Shown here: positions 7,753-14,900 of the stretch, in pieces
How positions within the stretch are numbered: position 1 is the first letter of the stretch
Layout of the letters: every line of letters starts with the position of its first letter
Assembly: GCF_900108295.1 (NCBI RefSeq)
Contig: NZ_FNWK01000003.1
Span: forward strand, 186,001 to 250,000
Direction of reading: 5' to 3'
Source: Sphingopyxis sp. YR583
Lineage (GTDB): Bacteria; Pseudomonadota; Alphaproteobacteria; Sphingomonadales; Sphingomonadaceae
DNA length: 64,000 bases
Translations under genes and position numbers: made by a program
The notes under the pieces: model-generated
What the model was told of the DNA's origin: nothing
The model's database searches: none
What the model saw: the letters and a program-made list of their open reading frames with translations, nothing else

Positions 7753-8380
7753 CATTGGCCTGCCTGCCGGCGGTCGAGGTGCTCCCGCGCTGACGACGAA
7801 GCGCGGCGCGGGCATCCTCGATATTGTTGTAATGGAAGCCACCCACGCTGAACTGCTCGAGATAGCTCCGCGTGATGCCCTCGTCCGACTGCGAGCCGAA
7901 CGGCCGCAAATGCGCGGCCTGCCGGTCATCGGAGGCGGGAGGAGGCAGGTCGTCAGCCAGCTTCGCAAGTTTTTCCTCATCGAGATCGAGAGCCTGATAG
8001 ATGTCGTGCCCGATGACCCACAGCGCTTCGTGGAGATCGGTCAAGCGCTCGACGATGCCGTCCAGCGCGCATGCGGTGCGCTCGGCTTCGGTCATGGCCA
8101 GCGCCCGATTGACGAGAAGTTCGGCGACCAGCGTGTCGCCAAGAAAGACGGGATAGGCGTCGCGCTGTCCCGAGGTCGGGGGATCTGCCCGCGGGCCGCC
8201 CTCTCGATCGGCCATGGGTGTCGAACCGACGCCGAGGCCGCGCCGCGCGCGATACTCGTCAATCCGTTTCGCATAATAGCGCGGAAGATCGAAATTGGAG
8301 GCGGGGCGCCCGTCCCGGTGAGCCCGGTTCGCGGCGATCAGCGCCATCTGGTGATGATAGAGAAGTTGATTGAGATCCAT
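7745..8380 (-). CDS. YHHQ-family protein with extended C-terminal domain (paralogue 2)
   Basis: The 211-residue product begins MDLNQLLYHHQMALIAANRA and continues FDLPRYYAKRIDEYRARRGL, matching the copies at 6503 and 22573. The remaining 150 residues are unique to this copy. They include a helical DIYQALDLDEEKLAKLADDL region and a C-terminal EQFSVGGFHYNNIEDARAALR segment. I know no function. The start at 8380 is fixed by the family N-terminus and by GGGAG six bases upstream. That GGGAG is buried in a perfect hairpin (8386-8404). First gene of a four-gene overlapping operon. Confidence 0.75.
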   Translation of the reverse strand: MDLNQLLYHHQMALIAANRAHRDGRPASNFDLPRYYAKRIDEYRARRGLGVGSTPMADREGGPRADPPTSGQRDAYPVFLGDTLVAELLVNRALAMTEAERTACALDGIVERLTDLHEALWVIGHDIYQALDLDEEKLAKLADDLPPPASDDRQAAHLRPFGSQSDEGITRSYLEQFSVGGFHYNNIEDARAALRRQRGSTSTAGRQANDV

Positions 8381-8419
8381 GGACAGCTCCCGTTCAGCGG
8401 GAGCGCGTTGGTCTCTCAG
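8381..8419 (-). promoter_or_regulatory. Shared leader element with Shine-Dalgarno-sequestering hairpin (copy 1)
   Basis: On the minus strand the leader reads CTGAGAGACCAACGCGCTCC and ends a few bases before the ATG. GCTCCCG pairs perfectly with CGGGAGC (8386-8404, 5-base loop), and the second arm contains the GGGAG ribosome site. The same CTGAGAGAC-GCGCTCCCGC block precedes the genes at 8959 and 22812. This looks like a conserved translational control element. Confidence 0.7.
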
Positions 8420-8527
8420 TCGCCTGCATGCCAAAGGAAGCCAGCGATGTTCGTTAGATGGGCCGTCGCATCAGCATTTACAAGACATGTTCGATGCACC
8501 TTTAACGATCCGCGCCGCTCATGACAC

Positions 8528-8733
8528 CACTCGGGCGGCGATTATGGCTGGTGGGACCTCGAAAATCTCGTGGTCGGGCGCGACCAGATCACCGCCACGA
8601 TCGCCTCAACGGAATGAACAAGCCCAAAATTGCCGTCGACCGCCGGACGGGACTCATCACGGTCAAGGCGATAACCGACTTCTCCGGGCGATGCGACGTC
8701 GGCAACTGGGGCAACGGCCAGCGCCGATTCTGA
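8528..8733 (+). pseudogene. Frameshifted 3' remnant of the RRF-tailed secreted-protein family (paralogue of 1162-1650)
   Basis: One frame encodes HSGGDYGWWDLENLVVG and stops at 8617. The neighbouring frame continues LNGMNKPKIAVDRRTGLIT to GQRRF, stopping at 8733. Together they match the C-terminal half of the gene at 1162-1650 (HSGGDHGWWEITDLEVG, LNGLNKPKIRIDRVTG, RRF). Loss of one base near 8602 accounts for the switch of frame. A stop codon lies just before HSGGD, and the upstream half is missing, its place taken by the start of the YHHQ gene. I infer a decayed duplicate cut by a rearrangement. Confidence 0.75.
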
Positions 8734-8747
8734 ATCTGGTGACCGAA

Positions 8748-8773
8748 GGCGGCAGCGAATAGCCGCCGCCTTT
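8748..8773 (+). terminator. GC-rich hairpin after the pseudogene
   Basis: GGCGGC (8748-8753) pairs with GCCGCC (8762-8767), followed by GCCTTT. It is a plausible leftover terminator of the decayed gene. Confidence 0.4.
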
Positions 8774-8918
8774 CGCCTATTCAGGAATAGCCGATCGCAA
8801 TCATTCCGTTTTCGCGATGGATCGAGAAAGCGGTCATGCCGACCGCCGACCTCTTACATCCCGGCTTTCAGGACCCATATAGGGGTCATCGCGGCACGGA
8901 CATTGTAGGCCGCCGCGG

Positions 8919-8958
8919 CTGAGAGACAGCGCGCTCCCGCTTACGAAGGAGGCGCAGC
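8919..8958 (+). promoter_or_regulatory. Shared leader element with Shine-Dalgarno-pairing arm (copy 2)
   Basis: CTGAGAGACAGCGCGCTCCC is followed by GC, an 8-base loop and the ribosome site GGAGGCGC. GCGCTCC (8931-8937) can pair with GGAGGCGC (8948-8955) with one bulged G. The preceding 180 bases hold no gene; an inverted repeat GACCC/GGGTC lies at 8872-8887. Confidence 0.6.
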
Positions 8959-9264
8959 ATGAAATCCGAAATTCACGAGGTTCAGGATTCATGCCTGGCC
9001 GAGACAGCAGCAGCCAAACGACGGTCGAAACTTGTCTTCCGTCCACGCCGCGTTGCTATGGCGCCCGATGCCGCGCGCCGGCAAGGGAATATCAGTCAGC
9101 TCGCCTTCTTGCTGCTCGGTGGCCGCGATCCGGCGGTTTCCTTTCTCAACGCCGAGAATGACGAGCTTGGCGGTCGCCCGTTGGCGGTGGCGACTGCAAG
9201 CGCCGAGGGCTACGTCCGGGTGGCGGCTGCTGTTCGGGCCAGACAAGGCGGCGCCCCGTCATGA
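8959..9264 (+). CDS. DUF2384-like protein, copy B
   Basis: The 101-residue product carries RRQGNISQLAFLLLGGRDPA, then VSFLNAENDELGGRPLAVATAS and a final VRVAAAVRARQ helix. It aligns along its whole C-terminal half with the gene at 7462-7752. This is the DUF2384-type layout described there, again without a preceding helix-turn-helix. The N-terminal 40 residues are basic and differ from copy A. It is preceded by the shared leader element and overlaps the next gene by ATGA, so the pair is translationally coupled. Confidence 0.6.
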   Translation: MKSEIHEVQDSCLAETAAAKRRSKLVFRPRRVAMAPDAARRQGNISQLAFLLLGGRDPAVSFLNAENDELGGRPLAVATASAEGYVRVAAAVRARQGGAPS

Positions 9265-9485
9265 GCCGCGCGATGAACCTGTCCCTGCCCGAAGAGGAGG
9301 TTCGACGCCTTTGCCTTGCGCAGGGCGTGAGCATCAGCGCGATCGAGCCGCTGCAGTCGGGCGGCACCCGTCTCGTCTGCACCGCGAGTACAGGTGCAGA
9401 GGAAATGCGGCTGCGACTTCGTGGTCATATCATCGAAGGCAACGTCATACGGCACCGCTTCTATCGCCCTCCATCGTCGCGCTGA
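9261..9485 (+). CDS. Small protein of unknown function coupled to DUF2384-like copy B
   Basis: The 74-residue product (MSRAMNLSLPEEEVRRLCLA...HRFYRPPSSR) starts inside the stop of the previous gene (ATGA). LSLPEEEVRRLCLAQGVSI looks like a helix-capped segment, followed by short strands (TRLVCTASTGAEEMRLRLRG). No domain is recognised. It probably acts with the product of the coupled gene. The start is set by the overlap. Confidence 0.55.
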   Translation: MSRAMNLSLPEEEVRRLCLAQGVSISAIEPLQSGGTRLVCTASTGAEEMRLRLRGHIIEGNVIRHRFYRPPSSR

Positions 9486-9580
9486 AACCCGACCCACTGC
9501 GGTGAGCCACGCTTCGGCTCCTTCCCGGCTCGCGTAACCGGATCGAACAGCCGAGCCCATTCACAACGGAGAGATATTCC

Positions 9581-9715
9581 ATGGCCAAGTCGCAGAAACG
9601 CAGCAATCGCGAAATCCGCAAACCCAAAGCCGCCAAGGCAAAGCCCCCAACGATGCTCGCTGCCAGGGAGGCGTCAGCCGTGAAAATAACGGCCAAGCCG
9701 AAAGACCATAGCTAA
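9581..9715 (+). CDS. Very basic 44-residue protein
   Basis: The frame MAKSQKRSNREIRKPKAAKA continues to a KDHS terminus. It contains ten Lys and is rich in Ala and Arg, and follows an ACGGAGAG ribosome site. The sequence resembles a short conserved sphingomonad protein with the MAKSQKRSNREIRKPK start that I have seen annotated only as hypothetical. Nucleic-acid or ribosome binding is plausible from charge alone, without further support. Confidence 0.55.
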   Translation: MAKSQKRSNREIRKPKAAKAKPPTMLAAREASAVKITAKPKDHS

Positions 9716-9886
9716 CGCAATGAAGGAAAGGCGTGTTTCAGATGCCGAACCTTCGGCCGCGGCGTATAAGATATCGGCGTCGATATTTTCCGACGGGCTG
9801 ATGGGCGCTGGTGCTTCCTTCGACGCATTGTCAGCATGTGGCGAAACGTTATGGCGGGACCGCCAGGAAGGCTGCATAAGGCCATG

Positions 9887-10645
9887 ATGGCAATCGAACC
9901 GCGCTCCCCTCGTCTCGCCGTCCTGATCGATGCAGACAATGCCTCGGCGCGCATTGCGCCGGGTCTGTTCGAAGAAATCGCCAAGATCGGCGAAGCCAGC
10001 GTACGCCGCATCTACGGCGACTTCTCGAGCACCAGACTTAAAAGCTGGGCGGATATCCTCGCGACGCACGCGATCATGCCGCATCAGAACTTCGCCTACA
10101 CCTCCGGAAAAAATGCTTCGGATATCGCACTCGTCATCGACGCCATGGACCTCTTGCACAGCGGCCGGTTCGACGGCTTCTGCCTCGTTTCGTCCGACAG
10201 CGACTTCACGCGGCTGGCGGCGCGCATCCGCGAGCAGGGTGTCGATGTTTACGGGTTCGGCGAGCTCAAAACCCCCGAAAGCTTCAGGCAGGCATGTCGC
10301 CGGTTCATCTATACAGAAAATCTGCTTCCCGAAGCGCCGGCCCCCGCCGAGCCAGGCAAGCCCGACACGCGCCCGGCGTCCACCACCCGCCCTCTTCCCC
10401 AAGCGACCGCCCTTATCAAAACCGCGATGGCACAGCTTGAAGACGATGATGGCTGGGTCGCCCTCGGCGGCGTAGGGCAACGTCTGGCGGTGCTCAGCTC
10501 CGACTTCGATCCCCGGACCTATGGCTATGCCAAGCTCGGCGACCTCGTCGAAAAAACCGGTTCGTTCGAAATCGACAGGAGCCGCGGACGGGGTGTTTAC
10601 ATCAGGATGAAGAAAGCCGCGCGACGCCAGCCCAGACAGGCCTGA
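9887..10645 (+). CDS. NYN-domain (LabA/DUF88-like) protein with C-terminal LOTUS/OST-HTH-like domain
   Basis: The 252-residue product starts with a PIN-like NYN fold: RLAVLIDADNAS (first acidic residues), KNASDIALVIDAMDLL and FCLVSSDSDFTRLAARIREQG (further acidic residues), then VYGFGELKTPESFRQACRRFI. A Pro/Ala linker follows. The last 70 residues (LIKTAMAQLEDDDGWVALGGVGQRL...YGYAKLGDLVEKTGSFEI...GVYIRMKK) match the LOTUS/OST-HTH type, which binds RNA. NYN proteins are predicted or shown to be ribonucleases; the Asp positions needed for metal binding appear present. An alternative start lies three bases earlier. It stands alone, transcribed away from the response-regulator gene. Confidence 0.85.
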   Translation: MAIEPRSPRLAVLIDADNASARIAPGLFEEIAKIGEASVRRIYGDFSSTRLKSWADILATHAIMPHQNFAYTSGKNASDIALVIDAMDLLHSGRFDGFCLVSSDSDFTRLAARIREQGVDVYGFGELKTPESFRQACRRFIYTENLLPEAPAPAEPGKPDTRPASTTRPLPQATALIKTAMAQLEDDDGWVALGGVGQRLAVLSSDFDPRTYGYAKLGDLVEKTGSFEIDRSRGRGVYIRMKKAARRQPRQA

Positions 10646-10729
10646 GTGACGGTTCCACTCGCCCTCCTGAGAAATGGCAATTCATTTTGCTATCCACCGG
10701 AACGGCTCGCCAAAATCCACAGATCCGGG

Positions 10730-11107
10730 TCAGCCGGCCATATTCACTAGCGCTTGTCCAACGCGAACCGGATCATAAGGTTTGGCGAAAAACAGGTGAC
10801 CCGGGCCGAGATCCAGTTCTTCTTCCCGGCAATGTCCCGAGGTCAATATGATCTTTATGGGCGGCCAGCGATCACGAATTGCGTTGGCGAGCTTCATCCC
10901 GTCCATCGAACCGGGCATCTGGATGTCGGTGAAGACGATGGCGATATCCTCGCGGCTTCCGAGGATCAAAATGGCTTCGTCCGCGTCCGCTGCCTCGATC
11001 GCTTCGAACCCGGCTCTCTCGACGAGATCCAGCGCAAGCAGGCGCAGGATTGGTTCATCCTCGACGACCAGCACAATCGGACGGCGCAACGGCATCGACT
11101 GGCCCAT
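10730..11107 (-). CDS. Single-domain response regulator (CheY-like receiver)
   Basis: The 125-residue receiver domain has the acidic pair at Asp17 (VVEDEP), the phospho-acceptor Asp61 (VFTDIQMPG), a Thr/Ser switch (LTSGH) and the conserved Lys109 (FAKPY). There is no output domain. It starts 32 bases downstream of the HWE kinase gene in the same orientation, so the pair is probably one operon and the kinase the cognate phosphodonor. In alphaproteobacteria such lone receivers often act as phosphate sinks or feed into the general stress response. That role here is inference. Confidence 0.9.
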   Translation of the reverse strand: MGQSMPLRRPIVLVVEDEPILRLLALDLVERAGFEAIEAADADEAILILGSREDIAIVFTDIQMPGSMDGMKLANAIRDRWPPIKIILTSGHCREEELDLGPGHLFFAKPYDPVRVGQALVNMAG

Positions 11108-11139
11108 GATCTGTTTTCCATTCCTGCAAGGCCGTGTGC

Positions 11140-13476
11140 CTAATCATGCTGTAGAAGCGACAGCGGCGCAGTGAAGCGGGCGATGAGCCCGCTTGGCGCA
11201 AAGTCGAGTTCGGCCTGGCGCATGCCCACCAGCCCCATCTGTATGAGCCGCGATCCGAAGCCCTTTTGCGAGGGCTCGATAACAGCCGGGCCACCCGCTT
11301 CCGTCCAGGTCAGGGTCAACAGGGGCCGACCATCTATGTTGTCGATATTCCACTCGACGCGTACCCGACCCCGAGGTTCCGACAAGGATCCATATTTTGC
11401 AGCATTTGTCGCAAGTTCGCTCAGCAGGAGGGAAACCGAGAGCCCGGCCCTCGGCGACAGGCCGATGGGGGGGCCCGCCACTTCGACCTGATCCGGCTCG
11501 GCATGCAGGGCGAGCACAGCGGAGGCGACCTGATGCATCTGCGCCGCGCGCCATTTGTCCTGCAAGAGGATGTCGTGCGCCGTGCTGAGGGCGATAATCC
11601 GCGATGTCAGCGCCTCGACCGCATCGCGCTCGGTAACATTCCTGAGGGTTTGCGTCGCAATCGCCTGAACCATCGCCAGCGTATTCTTGAGCCGGTGACT
11701 GAGCTCCTCGTTGAGAATCACCTGATCGGCTTCGGCCTGCAGCGCAGCGACCGCGGCATAAGTGCGGTCCGCGACGTTACGCGCAAAGGAAATCTCTTCG
11801 TCCGTCCACGTCCGCACATCGCGGTTATGGACAAAGAGCACACCCACAAGTTCGCCGCGCCGGAAAAGCGGCACCATGATCTGCGCGCGTGTATCCATCC
11901 GTTCATAGGTTGCGCGATCAGGGGCGAGTTCGACGGTAGCATGACTATCCTCCACGACGAGAGCGCCGCCCGGCGAAAGCGCCGCGACCGTCGCGCTGAA
12001 CCGATTCAAACCGTGAACGCCGGTCAAGTTCTCGGCGCCTTCCAAAACCCAGGCGTGTTCGACGGTGAGGGTGCCGGTCTGGAGATCGATCAAGGCATAT
12101 CCCGCGCGCTGACCAGCGAGCGTCCGACCGAGAATCTCGGCGCTGGCGGCAAAGACTTCTCCAAGATCCTCCGCATCCCGAAGCCGGTCGCCCATCTCGA
12201 GGAGAGCGGCGACCTTGATTTGCGATCGCTTGCGCTGGGTGATGTCCTGGATCGTCCCGAACATACGGGCGGTACGGCCGTCCTCATCGACCGCAAATTC
12301 CGCCCTGCGCGACACCCACCGAACCGCGCCATCGTCAGCGCGTCGAATGCGATACTCAACGTCGGTGATGGCCCGTCCGTCGCTCCGGGTCGCGATATTG
12401 GAAGGAATATGACGGTCCTCTTCGAAGACGAGCGCCTCGAATTCGGCAGCAGAATGATGATCGGCCACCGGAACGCCGAAAATTGCACAGAATTCCGGCG
12501 TGACGCTCATCCGGCCGCTTGCGACGTCCAACTCGAATGTACCGATCCGGCCGGCCTTCTGGCTTGCGAGCAAGCGCGTCTCGCTGGCAGCGAGACGATC
12601 GGCACGAAGCTTCTCGTGCGTCCGGTCGCGCAGGATCTTGATGTAACCGATAAGAATATCGCCCTGCTTGTAGAGCGGCATCATTTCGCCGCTTGCCCAG
12701 AAGCGCTCGCCGCTCTTGCGCAGGTGCCAGCGTTCGTCCATCCCCCGGCCGTATGAGGCAGCCGCCGTCATTTCCTGTTCGACCACGCCCTCCGCCCGGT
12801 CGGCCGGTGTGAAGAACCGATCTGCCGACTGCCCCAGCATTTCCTCCTCGGACCAACCGAGGATATGTTCGGCTCCGCTGTTCCACTCGGTGACATGGCC
12901 CGCAAGGTCGGTCGCGATGATGGCATAGTCGGTAACGCTCTCGACGATCGCGCTATGGCGCGCCTCGGCATCGGCGCGTGTCTTCAAGGCCAGGCGGAGT
13001 TCGAGCTGCGCCATCACTTGGTTAGCCAGCGTGCGGAGCGCGTCCCGCTCGAGGTCCCCCAGGTTACGAGGACGGGTATCGAGCACGCAAAGCGTCCCGA
13101 TCGGCAGGCCCTCGGCGGTCTTCAGCAAGGCTCCGGCGTAAAATCGAAGTCCGTTTTCGGCCGTTACCAACGGGTTGCAATTGAAACGGTGATCCTTTGT
13201 CGCATCGGGTATGACGAGAAAATCTTCCTCCAGGATCGCGGTCGCGCAGAAGGAAGTTTCAAGCGGCGTCGAGCGCACCCCCAAACCGACTTCGGCCTTG
13301 AAGAACTGGCGCCCGTCGTCGATCAGATTGATCACGGCAATCGGCGCATCGCAAATGCGCGCGGCCAGCCGCGCCACCTCGTCGAAGGCTTCCTCCGGCG
13401 GCGTGTCCAATATTTCATACCGCCGCAGAGCCTCGAGCCGCCGCTCCTCGCGGGAAAGAACTATCGCGTCGGACAT
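11140..13476 (-). CDS. GAF-PAS-PAS-GAF sensor histidine kinase, HWE family
   Basis: The product of about 778 residues starts with a GAF domain (RYEILDTPPEEAFDEVARLAA, about 10-160). Two PAS domains follow (from AIVESVTDYAIIATDLAGHV, and from KAGRIGTFELDVASG), then a second GAF domain (SAEILGRTLAGQRAGYALID to about 560). The C-terminal kinase core has the phospho-acceptor His594 in ELSHRLKNTLAMVQAI, the N-box ELATNAAKYGSLS and the WxE-type VEWNI that defines HWE kinases. No transmembrane segment is seen, so it is a soluble sensor. Phosphotransfer to the downstream receiver protein is likely. The ATG at 13476 is chosen because it gives the usual N-terminus; an in-frame GTG at 13524 is possible. 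Confidence 0.92.
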   Translation of the reverse strand: MSDAIVLSREERRLEALRRYEILDTPPEEAFDEVARLAARICDAPIAVINLIDDGRQFFKAEVGLGVRSTPLETSFCATAILEEDFLVIPDATKDHRFNCNPLVTAENGLRFYAGALLKTAEGLPIGTLCVLDTRPRNLGDLERDALRTLANQVMAQLELRLALKTRADAEARHSAIVESVTDYAIIATDLAGHVTEWNSGAEHILGWSEEEMLGQSADRFFTPADRAEGVVEQEMTAAASYGRGMDERWHLRKSGERFWASGEMMPLYKQGDILIGYIKILRDRTHEKLRADRLAASETRLLASQKAGRIGTFELDVASGRMSVTPEFCAIFGVPVADHHSAAEFEALVFEEDRHIPSNIATRSDGRAITDVEYRIRRADDGAVRWVSRRAEFAVDEDGRTARMFGTIQDITQRKRSQIKVAALLEMGDRLRDAEDLGEVFAASAEILGRTLAGQRAGYALIDLQTGTLTVEHAWVLEGAENLTGVHGLNRFSATVAALSPGGALVVEDSHATVELAPDRATYERMDTRAQIMVPLFRRGELVGVLFVHNRDVRTWTDEEISFARNVADRTYAAVAALQAEADQVILNEELSHRLKNTLAMVQAIATQTLRNVTERDAVEALTSRIIALSTAHDILLQDKWRAAQMHQVASAVLALHAEPDQVEVAGPPIGLSPRAGLSVSLLLSELATNAAKYGSLSEPRGRVRVEWNIDNIDGRPLLTLTWTEAGGPAVIEPSQKGFGSRLIQMGLVGMRQAELDFAPSGLIARFTAPLSLLQHD

Positions 13477-13655
13477 TTGCACGGAGTATCCTAGGGTCTC
13501 GAGACCTGCCGGCAGCAGGATCACTCAGAGCGCGGCCACCATGCCGATTGACGCGTGCGATGCCAACATAAACATTCGCCGCCCGATATTCCGGCGCTGC
13601 CGAAAGCCCCCAAGGAGGCAAGCGGTCTCCGGCGCAATGGATCCGGCGTCGGCAG

Positions 13656-14888
13656 TCAAAATTTCCGGTGGAAGCTGACCAGGTCGGCATCCGCATCGCC
13701 ATAGCCGCAAATCAGGCCGCGCAGCATCTGTGCCGCCATCATCGAGAAGGTTATGCCGTTCCCCCCATATCCCATCGCAGCATAGCAGTTCGGCATGCCT
13801 GGGATCCGTCCGATGGTCGGCGTGCCGACCGGGCTGTCGCCGAAACTGCCGGCCCAGCTGTGCGCGGGTGTCGCATCGACGCCCGGCAACAGAGCGGCAA
13901 GCTTGCGCGACAGCGTAGCGGTCTTGTCGGGAAGCTTCGCGTCGCGGAGCGCCGCATCGGCGATTTCCTCGTCTTCGCCGCCGCAGATGATCTCGCCGCG
14001 CGGGGTGGTCCGGATGTAGAGATAGGGATCGGCGGCTTCCCAGATCATCGCGGCGGTCGGCCAGATCGCGCGGGGCTGCGGGCGGGTCGCGATCGACCAG
14101 CTTGAGATGATCTTGTTCCCCTTGCGCGGGACGCCCTTCATCATTTCATAGCCTGTTGCGACGACGAGATGCTGGGCACGGATGGCAGGTCCGTCTTTGG
14201 AACGGAGCGTCACGCCCGCCTCGGAGGGAGCGACATCGCAAATGTCGACCGGGGCGTAGAGCCGCGCCCCGCGCGAAATCGCAACGTTCAGATAGCCTGC
14301 GGCCAAGCGGCGCGGATCGGCCGAATAATTGCCGTAACCGATGATCGCATGACGGCCCTTGATGCCATAGCGATCCTCGACCTGCGCGGGCTTGAGCAAT
14401 TCGATCTCGAATCCGGCCCGGCGCCGCGCCTCGGCTTCGCGCGCAAGTCCCGCCGCATCGAGTATATTGCCGTCGAGATAGATCGAACCGCGCGTCGCGC
14501 CATCGACGTCGAGGCCGAGCCGCTCGGTCCGTTCGCGCAGCGCGTCGACCGACTGGCGCGAGCGGCGCCAGATGCGTTCGGCTTTGTCGCGGCCGATCCG
14601 TTCGGCCATTTGATGGAGCGGCGTATCGATCTCATATTGCAGCATCGCGGTCGAGGCCGCGGTCGAGCCGTTGGTGGGGCCGCGGCGATCGACGATCACG
14701 ACATCGAACCCGACGTCTGACAGTTGCTCGGCGATCAGCGCGCCCGATATGCCGGCACCGACCACCACGATATCGCACGCGACATCGCGGGTCAGCGGCT
14801 TTTCCTCAATGGCCGGACGACGCCGCGCCGACCAGATCGACTGGCCGGTCCGGAGGTCGCGATGATGGGTCGCCGATGCGCGGCTCAC
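13656..14888 (-). CDS. FAD-dependent oxidoreductase of the DAO (DadA/glycine oxidase-like) family
   Basis: The 410-residue product has the FAD-binding motif CDIVVVGAGISGALIAEQL at about residue 38 and the acidic end of the Rossmann fold (VVIVDRRG). Typical DAO segments follow (GSTAASTAMLQYE, AGYLNVAISRGARLYAPV, HLVVATGYE, IGRIPGMPNCYAAMGYGGNG). Characterised members oxidise amines or D-amino acids with O2, giving H2O2. It lies 12 bases after the catalase gene on the same strand, a sensible arrangement if it makes peroxide. The GTG start has no strong ribosome site, which fits coupling to the upstream gene. The substrate is unknown. Confidence 0.85.
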   Translation of the reverse strand: MSRASATHHRDLRTGQSIWSARRRPAIEEKPLTRDVACDIVVVGAGISGALIAEQLSDVGFDVVIVDRRGPTNGSTAASTAMLQYEIDTPLHQMAERIGRDKAERIWRRSRQSVDALRERTERLGLDVDGATRGSIYLDGNILDAAGLAREAEARRRAGFEIELLKPAQVEDRYGIKGRHAIIGYGNYSADPRRLAAGYLNVAISRGARLYAPVDICDVAPSEAGVTLRSKDGPAIRAQHLVVATGYEMMKGVPRKGNKIISSWSIATRPQPRAIWPTAAMIWEAADPYLYIRTTPRGEIICGGEDEEIADAALRDAKLPDKTATLSRKLAALLPGVDATPAHSWAGSFGDSPVGTPTIGRIPGMPNCYAAMGYGGNGITFSMMAAQMLRGLICGYGDADADLVSFHRKF

Positions 14889-14900
14889 GAAAAAAGGCGA

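Noticed and set aside
7239..9485. A toxin-antitoxin system of the Xre-RES type
   Set aside because: The DUF2384-like proteins lack a DNA-binding domain and no RES-type gene is near. The small partner genes show no toxin motifs.
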